Source: Roseovarius mucosus DSM 17069 (GTDB taxonomy: Bacteria > Pseudomonadota > Alphaproteobacteria > Rhodobacterales > Rhodobacteraceae). Taken from it: 40,398 bases of DNA. Within the stretch, counting starts at the first letter, position 1. Each line of letters starts with the position of its first letter. The notes under the pieces were generated by a model. That model saw only the letters and a list, made by a program, of their open reading frames with translations. It did not search any database and was not told the DNA's origin. The translations under genes and the position numbers were made by a program. The stretch covers positions 368,504-408,901 of the forward strand of contig NZ_KN293978.2 in the NCBI RefSeq assembly GCF_000768555.3. Direction: 5' to 3'. Positions 24,040 through 32,186 of this stretch are shown here, piece after piece.

Positions 24040-25254
24040 CTATTGTGCCGCCGTGCTCTGGGCACCGCCCGTGGCCGCCTCGGGCGCGACCGTCTTGAAG
24101 GCCGTGATGATGGCGTCAATCTGGTCAAAGCTATGCGCCGCGCTCAGGCTGCACCGCAAGAGCGCGGCCCCTTCGGGTGCCGCAGGCGGCAGCACGAGGT
24201 TGACGTAAACGCCATGCTCCATCAGTGCGTTCCAGATCCGCGCGCCCTCTTCGCGCGAAGGCACGCGCACCGCGATGACCGGGCTCACCGGCGCGGCCAA
24301 CTCATAGCCCGCCGCACTCAGCCCATCATGCAGACGGGTGGCATTGGCCCAGAGGCTTGCCTTGAGTTCGGGCCGCGTGCGGATCGCCTCCAGCGCCGCA
24401 GCCGCAGCCCCGATACTGGCAGGGCTGGGCGAGGCGGTAAAGATATAGGGACGGCTGCCATAGCGCAGCAATTGCAGCTCCGGATGGCGGCTCACACAGA
24501 AGCCGCCCAGCGAGGCGAGGCTCTTGGAGAAGGTGCCGGTGATGAAATCCACCTGATCTAGAATGCCCGCCTCTTCGCAGAGACCCAAACCGCGCTCGCC
24601 GTAGACGCCAAAGGAATGGGCCTCATCCACCATGAACCACGCGCCATATTCCTTGGCGATGGCGCAAAGCTCGGCCAGAGGGGCGGTATCGCCCAACATG
24701 CTGTAGAGCCCTTCGGCAATCACCAGCGCGCCCTTGGCCTCTTCGCCCAGGCGCCGCAACCGCTTGCGCAGGTCCTCGGGGTCATTGTGGCGGAAGGCAA
24801 GGAAATCGGCCCCGCTGATGCGGCAGCCGTCATAGATGCAGGCATGGCTATGGCTATCCAGCACGACCTTGTCGCCGGGGCGCAGGATGCCCATCAAAAG
24901 GCCCAGATTGGTCTGATAGCCGGTGGAAAACACCATGGCCGACGGCACGCCGTAGAACTCGGCAAAGGATCGCTCTAGCGCCGCGTGGCAGGCAAAGCTG
25001 CCATTGGCCATGCGCGATCCCGTCGTGCCGCTGCCCTGCTCGTGCAGCGCGGCGCTTGCAGCCTCCAACACGGCCGGATCAAAGGTCAGGCCGAGATAGT
25101 TGTTGGTGCCCACAAGGATGGTCGGGCGGTTGCCGATCATCGCCTCTGTCGGCGACAGGATGCGGTCCATCACGATCCGGGTTGGATCGGCCTCTTCGGC
25201 GCCCAGTGCATCGCGCAGATGCGCCAGTTCGGCAAAACGGTCTGCAATGCTCAT
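24040..25254 (-). CDS. spt: Serine palmitoyltransferase-like alpha-oxoamine synthase
   Basis: 404 residues of the PLP-dependent alpha-oxoamine synthase family. NNYLGL (51-56), DSHSHACIYDG (133-143, with the stacking His), MVDEAHSFGVYGERGLG (208-224, Asp210 for the PLP nitrogen) and TGTFSKSLASLGG (239-251, Lys244 forming the Schiff base) are intact. The family includes Spt, BioF, Kbl and HemA. The coupled ACP, reductase and acyl-AMP ligase upstream, in the Caulobacter ceramide gene order, favour Spt: condensation of serine with an acyl-ACP to 3-ketosphinganine. BioF is less likely because no biotin gene is near, and cysteate-using sulfonolipid synthases are a closer alternative. The ATG overlaps the ACP stop by four bases (ATGA). 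Confidence 0.83.
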   Translation of the reverse strand: MSIADRFAELAHLRDALGAEEADPTRIVMDRILSPTEAMIGNRPTILVGTNNYLGLTFDPAVLEAASAALHEQGSGTTGSRMANGSFACHAALERSFAEFYGVPSAMVFSTGYQTNLGLLMGILRPGDKVVLDSHSHACIYDGCRISGADFLAFRHNDPEDLRKRLRRLGEEAKGALVIAEGLYSMLGDTAPLAELCAIAKEYGAWFMVDEAHSFGVYGERGLGLCEEAGILDQVDFITGTFSKSLASLGGFCVSRHPELQLLRYGSRPYIFTASPSPASIGAAAAALEAIRTRPELKASLWANATRLHDGLSAAGYELAAPVSPVIAVRVPSREEGARIWNALMEHGVYVNLVLPPAAPEGAALLRCSLSAAHSFDQIDAIITAFKTVAPEAATGGAQSTAAQ

Positions 25255-25517
25255 GATTTTTTCTCCACAAGCAGTTTGATCTGATCGGCTAGGTTCTGGA
25301 CCGTGTCGACATTGGCCATCATGTTGAGCGGAAAGCTCACGTCGAACGTGTCCTCCACCTCCATCAGCAGTTCCATCATGTTGACGGAATCGAGGCTCAT
25401 ATCGGCGACAAGACTGGTTTCAGCGGTCAAAGCGCCGGATTTCACCGGAAACTTCGACAGACGCTCGAACAGCACGTCGAGGATTTCCTGTTCAAGGTCT
25501 TGGGTGTCATGTGACAT
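25251..25517 (-). CDS. Dedicated acyl carrier protein of the ceramide operon
   Basis: 88 residues, acidic, with the phosphopantetheine attachment serine in DMSLDSVNMMELLMEVED (39-56; Ser44 in DSV). A DSL-like motif followed by a helix II of this kind is typical of discrete ACPs. It overlaps the reductase stop by 11 bases at its start and the Spt-like ATG by four at its end, so all three are coupled. In Caulobacter an equivalent ACP receives acyl chains from the adjacent acyl-ACP ligase and presents them to Spt. The housekeeping AcpP would normally lie with fab genes, which are absent here, so a specialised role is very likely. Confidence 0.88.
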   Translation of the reverse strand: MSHDTQDLEQEILDVLFERLSKFPVKSGALTAETSLVADMSLDSVNMMELLMEVEDTFDVSFPLNMMANVDTVQNLADQIKLLVEKKS

Positions 25518-26466
25518 TGGTGATGCCCCTATCAGATTTCAACGGCGTCCCGCGCAAGATCGAGGATAGCCCATTTTCCAGAGAAATCAGCGGCTTCCAT
25601 CCGGTATCGCGGCTGATTTCGGTGTTGTCGCACACCCAGTCGGGGTGGCGCAGTTCATTGACTTTGCCGGGCGTGAGCATCGGGCTGTAACCCAAGATCT
25701 TTGAGGCCATCAGATTGCCTGTGGCCACCGCCCGCAAAATGCCGCCCGGCAGTTTGACGCGCCAGCCGCGCCCGCGCCCCGCAACCCGTTCGACAATGGT
25801 CGCGATCTCGTCCCAGCTGTAACCTGCCTCATGCCCGTCGTCGAGTTCATAGGTAGCCTCTGCCGCGCTGTCCAGAAGTTTGACGATGGCACACGCAAGG
25901 TCATCGACATGCAAGAGTGACGCCCGTGCACCGGCCACACCCGGCAATGGCACGATGCCCCGCGCCATGGTCTGAAAGAGCGGCACAAGTTCGCGGTCCT
26001 CGGGGCCGTAGATCGCAGGCGGGCGCAATATAGCAGAGGTGAAATCTGCGCCCTGCGCCGCTTGCGCCAGCCGGTCTTCGCCCGCGCGTTTGCTGGCAGC
26101 ATAGGGCGACAGATGCGGCTCCCGTGCCGCAAGCGAGGAAATGAGGATCACGCGGCGCACGCCAGCCGCCTGCGCGGCCTTTGCAACATGGGTCACGCCA
26201 TCGGCATTGACCCCCAGAAAATCCGCCAGATCGCGTCCCCGCACCTGCCCCGCCACATGAATGACCGCATGTGCGCCTGCCATAAGCTTGGCCAACGCCG
26301 CCTTATCCGACAGCCCCCCCGTCACTGTTTCCAGCAGAGGATGCGAGATTCCCAGCCCCTGACGATGCACCAGTGCCCGCACCGGACGGCCCGCCTCCAG
26401 CATTTGTCCGATCAGGGCGCGCCCGACAAAGCCGGAGGCGCCCGTGACCGCCACCGGGTCGGTCAT
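25507..26466 (-). CDS. cerR: NAD-dependent epimerase-family reductase, candidate CerR (ceramide reductase)
   Basis: 319 residues of the extended short-chain dehydrogenase/epimerase family. The nucleotide-binding loop is TGASGFVG (8-15) and the catalytic triad is Ser110/111 with YAASK (Tyr122, Lys126). The next conserved block is LRPPAIYGPEDRE. In bacterial ceramide synthesis CerR reduces the 3-keto group after N-acylation. Its place between the acyl-AMP ligase and the ACP is that of Caulobacter cerR. It overlaps both neighbours (four and 11 bases). A role in sugar-nucleotide or sterol metabolism is possible from sequence alone; the operon decides in favour of CerR. Confidence 0.8.
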   Translation of the reverse strand: MTDPVAVTGASGFVGRALIGQMLEAGRPVRALVHRQGLGISHPLLETVTGGLSDKAALAKLMAGAHAVIHVAGQVRGRDLADFLGVNADGVTHVAKAAQAAGVRRVILISSLAAREPHLSPYAASKRAGEDRLAQAAQGADFTSAILRPPAIYGPEDRELVPLFQTMARGIVPLPGVAGARASLLHVDDLACAIVKLLDSAAEATYELDDGHEAGYSWDEIATIVERVAGRGRGWRVKLPGGILRAVATGNLMASKILGYSPMLTPGKVNELRHPDWVCDNTEISRDTGWKPLISLENGLSSILRGTPLKSDRGITNVT

Positions 26467-28268
26467 GCGATGTAACGGACCTGCGGCATCGCCTCGTCCA
26501 CGGGCAGGCTATTGGCCGGTTCTGGCTTATGCTGCATCTTGGCCGCCTGACGCCGCCCAAGGTAATCGAGCCGCGCCCGTGCACGCGCCAGTTTACCCGA
26601 CGAGGTGCGCGGCAACGTGCGGGTCGGCACCAGTTCGACAATGACGTCGATCCCGAATTCCGACCGGACAAGGCCCGCGATGGTCTTGACCAGACGCGCG
26701 CGCTTGATCTCGTCACGCTCGCGGCATTGCACCACCAGCACGGCGGTTTCCTGTTGATCCACATCAGAGGGCACCGAGAAGGCAGCAGCGTCGGTATAGT
26801 TCACACCCGGCTGCGTCTTGGCCAGATATTCCAGATCCTCGGGCCAGATGTTGCGCCCATGGATGATGATCATGTCCTTGCGCCGTCCGGTGACAAAGAG
26901 CCGCCCGTTGGCGAGATAGCCGATATCGCCGGTATCCAACCAGCCATCCGCGCTGAGACATTCGCGCGTGATCGCCTCTTCCTGAAAGTAGTGGCTCATC
27001 ACACTGGGGCCGCGCAGGTGGATCACACCGGCCTGACGCTCGGGCAGGTCGTTGCCATGCTCATCTCGGATCGAAATCTCGAAGGTCGGCAGCAACGCGC
27101 CACAATCCACGTAACGGGCAACGCGGCGCTTGGATTTCTGCGCCTCTTCCGGGTCGAGCGGCGCGGCGACGCTATCTTCCTGCATCTGTTCGGCATCGAC
27201 ATAGTCAATCTGCAACTCTTCATCGAGCCCGGCAAAGCTGATGCCCAGCGAACATTCGGCCATGCCATAGCAAGGCAGGAATGCGGTGGATTTGAAACCC
27301 GAGGGTGCCAACGCCTCGGCAAAACGCTTGAGCGGCTCGGGGTTGATCATTTCGGCCCCCACACAGGCCACGCGCAGCGCGCTGAGGTCCCATTGCGCGG
27401 CGTCGCTCGGGCGCACGCGCATCGCGGCGAGGTCATAGCCGAAGGGCGGGCCGGAGGTGATCGTGGTACGATTGGCCGACATCATTTCCAGCCACTTGCG
27501 CGGACGCATCGCAAAGTCCTGCGTACCGAGGAAATCGACAGAGCGCTGTGTTGCCATCGGCATCATGATAAAGGCCACAAGGCCCATGTCATGATAGAAC
27601 GGCAGCCAAGATCCGAAACGATCCAGATCGGTCATCTTGAGACCGTTGGTCGCCATGTCGTTGATGTTGGCCAGCACGGTCTTGTGATCAATTACCACAC
27701 CGCGCGGAAAGCGGGTGCTGCCGGAAGTGTACTGGATATAGGCAATGCTGTCCGGTGTTACAGTCGGCAAGGTCGCGGTCGAAGGCGACAGATGGTCGAA
27801 ATCCTCGGGCGCGCCGACAAAGCTCAGCGTCAAACCAGTGGTCGCCTCTTCCAGAAAGCTCATCCATTCCACGGGGGCCATCGCCACCGCCGCGCCGCAA
27901 TTCTCGATCAGGCCGCGCAGCTGCGCGACATAGCCCGCGTGGCCACCGATATGCATCGTGGCCGGCAGCGGCACCGGCACCAGCCCGGCATATTGGCAAG
28001 CCCAGAAGAACCGCACGAAATGCGGCGAGGTTTCGGCCACAAGACCAACCCGCGCGCCCGGCTCAAGACCAAGCCCCAGCAGCCGCTGCGCGAGTGCGAT
28101 CACATCGGTCTGCAAATCGGCATAGGTGGAGGTTGCATAAAGCTCGCCACGCGCATTGTAAAAGTTGACGCCTGTGTCGCCCTCGGCGGCATAGTCGAGC
28201 GCCTCGATCAACGTCGTGAACTCTCCGCGCCGCAGCGCGAGACTGTGCGAACTGCCTGTCGCCTGCAT
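26463..28268 (-). CDS. Fatty acyl-AMP/acyl-ACP ligase of the ceramide operon
   Basis: 601 residues of the adenylate-forming (ANL) superfamily, fatty acyl-AMP ligase branch. YTSGSTRFPRGVV (180-192) is the P-loop-like A3 motif, CYGMAECSLG carries the A5 aromatic-threonine-like block, DGWLDTGDIGYL is A7 and TGRRKDMIIIHGRN is A8. ATG 28268 is chosen because AAGGA (28277-28281) lies eight bases upstream; longer in-frame starts lack a Shine-Dalgarno. It begins the operon and overlaps cerR by four bases. The Caulobacter counterpart (AasR) is an acyl-ACP synthetase that loads the dedicated ACP for Spt. Activation of a fatty acid with ATP and transfer to the ACP at 25251-25517 is the expected reaction. 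Confidence 0.83.
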   Translation of the reverse strand: MQATGSSHSLALRRGEFTTLIEALDYAAEGDTGVNFYNARGELYATSTYADLQTDVIALAQRLLGLGLEPGARVGLVAETSPHFVRFFWACQYAGLVPVPLPATMHIGGHAGYVAQLRGLIENCGAAVAMAPVEWMSFLEEATTGLTLSFVGAPEDFDHLSPSTATLPTVTPDSIAYIQYTSGSTRFPRGVVIDHKTVLANINDMATNGLKMTDLDRFGSWLPFYHDMGLVAFIMMPMATQRSVDFLGTQDFAMRPRKWLEMMSANRTTITSGPPFGYDLAAMRVRPSDAAQWDLSALRVACVGAEMINPEPLKRFAEALAPSGFKSTAFLPCYGMAECSLGISFAGLDEELQIDYVDAEQMQEDSVAAPLDPEEAQKSKRRVARYVDCGALLPTFEISIRDEHGNDLPERQAGVIHLRGPSVMSHYFQEEAITRECLSADGWLDTGDIGYLANGRLFVTGRRKDMIIIHGRNIWPEDLEYLAKTQPGVNYTDAAAFSVPSDVDQQETAVLVVQCRERDEIKRARLVKTIAGLVRSEFGIDVIVELVPTRTLPRTSSGKLARARARLDYLGRRQAAKMQHKPEPANSLPVDEAMPQVRYIA

Positions 28269-28323
28269 CCCATTTTTCCTTGTTTCGCTTCCGACTGTTG
28301 TCGGTTTGCCCTTTTCCATACCA

Positions 28324-28329
28324 AGTATA
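28324..28329 (-). promoter_or_regulatory. Candidate -10 element for the ceramide operon
   Basis: TATACT on the minus strand, about 55 bases upstream of the ligase ATG, matches five of six consensus -10 bases. No convincing -35 stands at normal spacing; TTGTGC is 20 bases upstream. The call is tentative. Confidence 0.3.
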
Positions 28330-28967
28330 TGGCATTTGGCGGTCTGATGGCACAAGCTGGCGTTTCAGGTCAAGGACTTGGCCAGCCGCCGCCGTGCCTC
28401 GCAAAGGCGCTCTGGCTTGGCTCCGAGAGCCTCAACCAGTGCCAATTGCGCCCTCGTGATGGCCGGGATCAGGGCCATAGTCTCGCCTTTGTTCGAGTGC
28501 AGGTTAAGCATCGAGATGCGGCAGCACTCTGCGGCGCGTGTTGCACGCCCCGCCAGTGTGCCCCTGCTGCTGCCTGCGATCGTATTCAGTGCGCGATGCG
28601 GGCGTGACCCGGCGCCGCATGCTTTGCGAGATTTCACAATTAATCCATTAATAATAATAGATTACAGCGCATTGCTGACAAGTCCTGCACGCCTCTCATC
28701 GCGCCGGAGCCACGCGCGCGCGCCTGACACGATCACCCTTGCACGATCGGCGGGCGCCCATGCGATTTGATCCTCAATCCTCTTCCACCTGCCCTATCGC
28801 GCGCCCCTGTTCCGAGACAAGGCCGCCCGAGGATTCCTGCCCTTGTGCCGGTGCGGCGGAACCGCTTGAATTCACCCCGGACGGCGCGAAAACAGGATCG
28901 GCAACAACTTGCCCCTGATGTCACATTTGGTTTCCAAGTCGTAACATCTTCACAAGATGCAGCAGTC

Positions 28968-29054
28968 GGGTCAGACTTAGCACGCCGAACGCGATCAATC
29001 CCACGGTACCGGCCCTGCCCCTCGGACGAAAGCACTCTAACCTTAGACTGACCC
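28968..29054. repeat. 87-bp inverted-repeat element (possible IS/MITE remnant)
   Basis: GGGTCAGACTTAG at 28968-28980 and its inverse (GGGTCAGTCTAAG read on the minus strand, 29042-29054) agree at 11 of 13 positions and face each other over 61 bases. The layout is that of terminal inverted repeats. I see no target-site duplication and no transposase, so a non-autonomous remnant or a chance repeat are both possible. Confidence 0.35.
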
Positions 29055-29397
29055 GAAATACCCTTGCGGGTTCCGTGGTATGACCTCAGGGCTGATCTGT
29101 GGCGGGGCATGCGGGATACCGGTGGGCACGACATCTACTCTATAGCCCTACCGATTGAGCCTTCCTGACGACGTTCAACTTATTGAAAATAAATTAATAT
29201 TTACTATCTTGCGGAAATGGACGGTACTTCATTTGTGCTTTACTCGGGAGGTCGACATTGGTGTATGCCGCTCCGGCGCTCGCTTACTTGAAACGAGTTA
29301 GTCGCCCCCACACTTCAATTGCGGGCATAGCGCCCCAGAATCGCAAATGAGAGATGGGCACGAACCTTCTTGTCTGTCGCCTGTAGATTAATACCGA

Positions 29398-29403
29398 TAT
29401 ACT
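29398..29403 (+). promoter_or_regulatory. Candidate -10 of the ChaC-like gene
   Basis: TATACT lies 28 bases before the ATG at 29432, with GGAG (29421-29424) as Shine-Dalgarno. A second promoter-like pair, TTGAAA (29183-29188) and TATCTT (29205-29210) with 16-base spacing, lies in the AT-rich tract farther upstream. Both are sequence matches only. Confidence 0.3.
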
Positions 29404-29431
29404 CTCGCTACGTGCTGGGCGGAGATGGTCA

Positions 29432-30079
29432 ATGACGGGACGGAAAAATGGGAAGCCGCCTCAAATAGCCATTTTGGGATGGGGTTCGTTGATCTGGGAT
29501 GTGCGGCCTGAATTCGATAGGTATCACGATGAGTGGCTACCTGACGGTCCGGTCCTGCCACTTGAGTTCTCACGCATATCGGAAAGCCGCAAGGGTGCAC
29601 TCACACTCGTCATCGACTCTCAGCATGGTGCGCCGTGCAGAGTCGCCTACTCACTCAGTGCACGCAGCGCCCCCGACGACGCGATTGCCGATCTGCGCTG
29701 CCGCGAAGGTACGGTCATGAGGCGGATGGGCTTCTATTTTCGCGATGGCAGCCGGACTTGCGTTCCGCCTGTGCCCGAAACAATGGCCGCATGGGCCGCC
29801 GACAAAGGGTATGATGTGGTGGTCTGGACAGGGCTGCCCAGCAACTTCAGGGATGAAACCGGCAGGGAATTCTCAGTCGCAGAGGCAATCAGTCACCTCC
29901 AATCTCTGACTAAGGACGGCAGGTCTATGGCCGCAACTTATGTTTGGAACGCACCGGACTTAATCCAAACTCCTCTACGGGCTGCTTTGCAAATCGAGCC
30001 CTGGTTTCCCGCGCCCGCAATCGCCAGCGATGCAGTGCAACCCAATGTCACCGGATGTAACGATGAGCAGCCTATCTAA
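29432..30079 (+). CDS. ChaC/gamma-glutamylcyclotransferase-fold protein beside the Qat genes
   Basis: 215 residues. ILGWGSLIWD (14-23) resembles the glycine-rich substrate loop (YGSLLW) of ChaC and gamma-glutamylcyclotransferases. LEFSRISESRKGALTLVID (44-62) and LRCREGT (88-94), with Glu92 at the position of the catalytic acid, follow in the same order. Such enzymes cyclise gamma-glutamyl groups to 5-oxoproline, but many fold relatives have no known activity. The gene converges on qatD, and the two ends overlap by eight bases including both stop codons. It has its own Shine-Dalgarno and probable promoter. It is not one of the four described Qat components, so it is either an accessory defence gene or a bystander. 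A hypothetical function is the honest call. Confidence 0.6.
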   Translation: MTGRKNGKPPQIAILGWGSLIWDVRPEFDRYHDEWLPDGPVLPLEFSRISESRKGALTLVIDSQHGAPCRVAYSLSARSAPDDAIADLRCREGTVMRRMGFYFRDGSRTCVPPVPETMAAWAADKGYDVVVWTGLPSNFRDETGREFSVAEAISHLQSLTKDGRSMAATYVWNAPDLIQTPLRAALQIEPWFPAPAIASDAVQPNVTGCNDEQPI

Positions 30080-30827
30080 TCCCCTCCGCAAGTAGGCCTT
30101 TGAGGTTGCTCAGGATCGTCGCGGACATATCGTTAAATGAAATTCCGTGGAGACGTGCCAATCCCTCTACAGCTACCCTAACGTCGCTCGGCGTGGCGGG
30201 ATGACCGCCAGTTTGTGTGAACGGCCCATCGGTCTCGGTTAGAACACGATGCAGCGGCAGCACCTTGGTTATCGCCGCGCGCTTCTCATTCGCGAGCATT
30301 TCCGCGTTCACCGAAAAATAGCAACCGAGATCGACGGCTCTCCTGGCCTCCGCTGCGGTGCCGGTGAACCAATGAAGCACTACCCGTCCGCGCGAGGGCG
30401 GCATGTATTGCTCGATCATATCGAGCACAGCTTTAGTCGCACGGACACTATGCGTCGACACGATCTTGTTCCCCGCCGCCGCACAGAGCGATAGTATGCG
30501 AGCGAAGACCTCTTTTTGGGTGTCGAAGGACTTATAGAACCGTGGGCTAGCATCCAGCCCGACCTCCCCAACATAGCGGGTTCGCGGCAGATATTCTTCC
30601 CACAGCCCGATCTCATGAGCGCGGTCGGCAACTAACTGCGGGTGCAGGCCGAGAGCCACGCGAACGTGACGGGTGGCGGCCGCAAGTTCGTGGTTCCGAG
30701 GCCAAGCCTTGGGCGTGGTGGTGACCGTGAGGGTGAACACTCCGTCGCGCTCGCAACGCTCCACCGCGGCCGCGTGGTCGGGGTAGAGATCGAGGTGGCA
30801 ATGAAAATCAACGAGAGCCGGTCCCAT
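30072..30827 (-). CDS. qatD: QatD, TatD-family metal-dependent DNase
   Basis: 251 residues of the TatD hydrolase family. Metal-binding residues are all visible: HCH at 9-11 (FHCHLD), Glu88 (GEVGLD), His126 (STHSVR), His152 (LHWFTG) and Asp200 (TETDGP). Such proteins are Mg2+/Mn2+-dependent 3'-5' nucleases. As the last gene after qatA, qatB and qatC it matches QatD of the QatABCD anti-phage system, where all four genes are needed in the tested example. The ATG has AGAGG upstream and lies nine bases after the qatC stop. Its 3' end overlaps the convergent ChaC-like gene. Confidence 0.87.
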   Translation of the reverse strand: MGPALVDFHCHLDLYPDHAAAVERCERDGVFTLTVTTTPKAWPRNHELAAATRHVRVALGLHPQLVADRAHEIGLWEEYLPRTRYVGEVGLDASPRFYKSFDTQKEVFARILSLCAAAGNKIVSTHSVRATKAVLDMIEQYMPPSRGRVVLHWFTGTAAEARRAVDLGCYFSVNAEMLANEKRAAITKVLPLHRVLTETDGPFTQTGGHPATPSDVRVAVEGLARLHGISFNDMSATILSNLKGLLAEGIR

Positions 30828-30836
30828 GGGGGCCTC

Positions 30837-32186
30837 TTACGACGGTGTGGCGCGAACGCCAGTCAGCAACCGCCCAACCTCCTCCAACCCGCGACGATAG
30901 ACATCGGCCAGAGCATCGTGCCGCGAAGGATCATCGTAAAGCGGACCCGGCTTATGGATGAGGGTCTTGGCGAGTTCTGGGCGTTTCGACAGGCGTGCGA
31001 TAGCGATCTGGAAGGATCGGACCTGTTGTCCCTCGGCCTGCCTGGTATCCAACGTGGCAGCCTTCAGATCGGGCACTCCGTAAGCTGTCGCATCCTTGCC
31101 TCGTAGCGATGCTCTCCGGATGAGACACGGCAGGCAATATCCGCAATGTCCCTGCGGTTTCTTCGTCCAGCGCCCCTTCGTCGGTGACGAACATGATAGC
31201 GACAGCGGGGCGAGCTGCTTCAACAGGGCCGGATTGGCGCATTGGGCAACCATCTCCCCCTTGGTCTTGTCCCAATAGGGATTCTCGACCTTCCCTCCGA
31301 TACGGAGCGAGCGCAGCAGATCGTTCCACCGGGCCATGTAGAAAGGATGCGTCGTCCGGGTGCTGAGCGCGCCGAGCCGGAGCCGATCGAGCGGCACATT
31401 GAGCGCAATCAGGCCATTTTCCGGAACCTTGAGCACGAAGTCGCGGCCGAGCGCGGTGCCTGCCGCGACGCCCAGGGAGAAGAACAAGAAGGAGCGGCCG
31501 CGCGTGGTGTCCTCCGATCCGACATCCTCGACCAGCCCGCTATCGAAGCTCATCCACACCCGCAGCCGATCGAAGGCGGATGATTTGTAAGCGGCTTTCA
31601 AACCGTCGAAGCACTGCTCCTGTGATTTGCTTACCAGTCCTTCCCCGGCATGGCTGACCAGAAGCGGCGTCTCGCCGACATTCAGGCTATCGATCGCGCC
31701 GATCAAACTGTCCAAGCCGCCGGAGAACAAGCTCACTCCGTCGAACGGGGCGGGAATGAGGGTGGGCGCGGCAGGAGAAACCAGCTTTGCATAACCCTTC
31801 GTCCGCTTGCGGAATCCGACATCCCATCTGTCGCCTGTCAGGAAATTCAGGGCGCGGACCAGGATCGGCGCGGCGGCCGTCCATCGCACGGGATCGCTCA
31901 CGGGGACGACCAAACGGATCTCGCGCGTCCAGGCATCCTGCGATTCTGTTGAGCGGGAGATGCGGGTGTCCGCTGCGTGAACATGGGCAGCGACCACGAG
32001 CATATCCGCGCCGATCTCGCTCGGGGTCAGATGCAGCGCCTTAAGGTCGGCCAAGGCGCGACTGATCCCGTGATCGAGACGCTTGCCCGCCACCAGCTGC
32101 AAGGTTGATGCAACCTCGTCGCGTGCCTTCGGGACGCGGGTCTTATCGTCCGGCCCGAAACGGCCGATGATGACATGGCGCCTCAT
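30837..32186 (-). CDS. qatC: QatC, QueC-like PP-loop ATPase
   Basis: 449 residues. LFSGGLDS at 153-160 is the PP-loop that binds ATP in QueC and related enzymes, and CSSP...HCGYCLPC (Cys332, 348, 351, 354) provides a four-cysteine zinc site as in QueC. It is about twice QueC length, with an N-terminal extension of about 145 residues, as is usual for QatC. QueC makes 7-cyano-7-deazaguanine; in defence systems QueC-like proteins are thought to modify proteins or nucleic acids, but the QatC reaction was not known to me. It overlaps the qatB stop by four bases (ATGA). Confidence 0.87.
   Translation of the reverse strand: MRRHVIIGRFGPDDKTRVPKARDEVASTLQLVAGKRLDHGISRALADLKALHLTPSEIGADMLVVAAHVHAADTRISRSTESQDAWTREIRLVVPVSDPVRWTAAAPILVRALNFLTGDRWDVGFRKRTKGYAKLVSPAAPTLIPAPFDGVSLFSGGLDSLIGAIDSLNVGETPLLVSHAGEGLVSKSQEQCFDGLKAAYKSSAFDRLRVWMSFDSGLVEDVGSEDTTRGRSFLFFSLGVAAGTALGRDFVLKVPENGLIALNVPLDRLRLGALSTRTTHPFYMARWNDLLRSLRIGGKVENPYWDKTKGEMVAQCANPALLKQLAPLSLSCSSPTKGRWTKKPQGHCGYCLPCLIRRASLRGKDATAYGVPDLKAATLDTRQAEGQQVRSFQIAIARLSKRPELAKTLIHKPGPLYDDPSRHDALADVYRRGLEEVGRLLTGVRATPS

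Larger units (their letters stand above)
28356..29431. other. Gene-poor junction between the lipid locus and the defence island
   Basis: About 1.1 kb without a convincing gene. Next to the ligase a minus-strand frame could encode a 37-residue peptide from ATG 28478 with a poor Shine-Dalgarno; I do not call it. AT-rich stretches at about 28636-28672 and 29180-29210 contrast with the GC-rich surroundings. A short hairpin (CATCTT-CAC-AAGATG, 28945-28959) and a longer inverted repeat (28968-29054) are present. No tRNA or integrase gene is visible, so the mobile-element boundary is not marked. The change of style from lipid genes to defence genes falls here. Confidence 0.5.

Noticed and set aside
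24040..25254. Annotation as BioF (8-amino-7-oxononanoate synthase)
   Set aside because: The family is shared, but coupling to ACP, CerR-like reductase and acyl-ACP ligase, with no biotin genes, favours Spt.
26529..28607. A 692-codon plus-strand open frame antisense to the acyl-AMP ligase
   Set aside because: The ligase motifs on the minus strand are complete, and this frame looks like a compositional shadow.
28733..29134. 133-codon minus-strand frame in the junction
   Set aside because: Arg-rich, low-information translation with no motif and no ribosome-binding site, spanning the inverted repeat.
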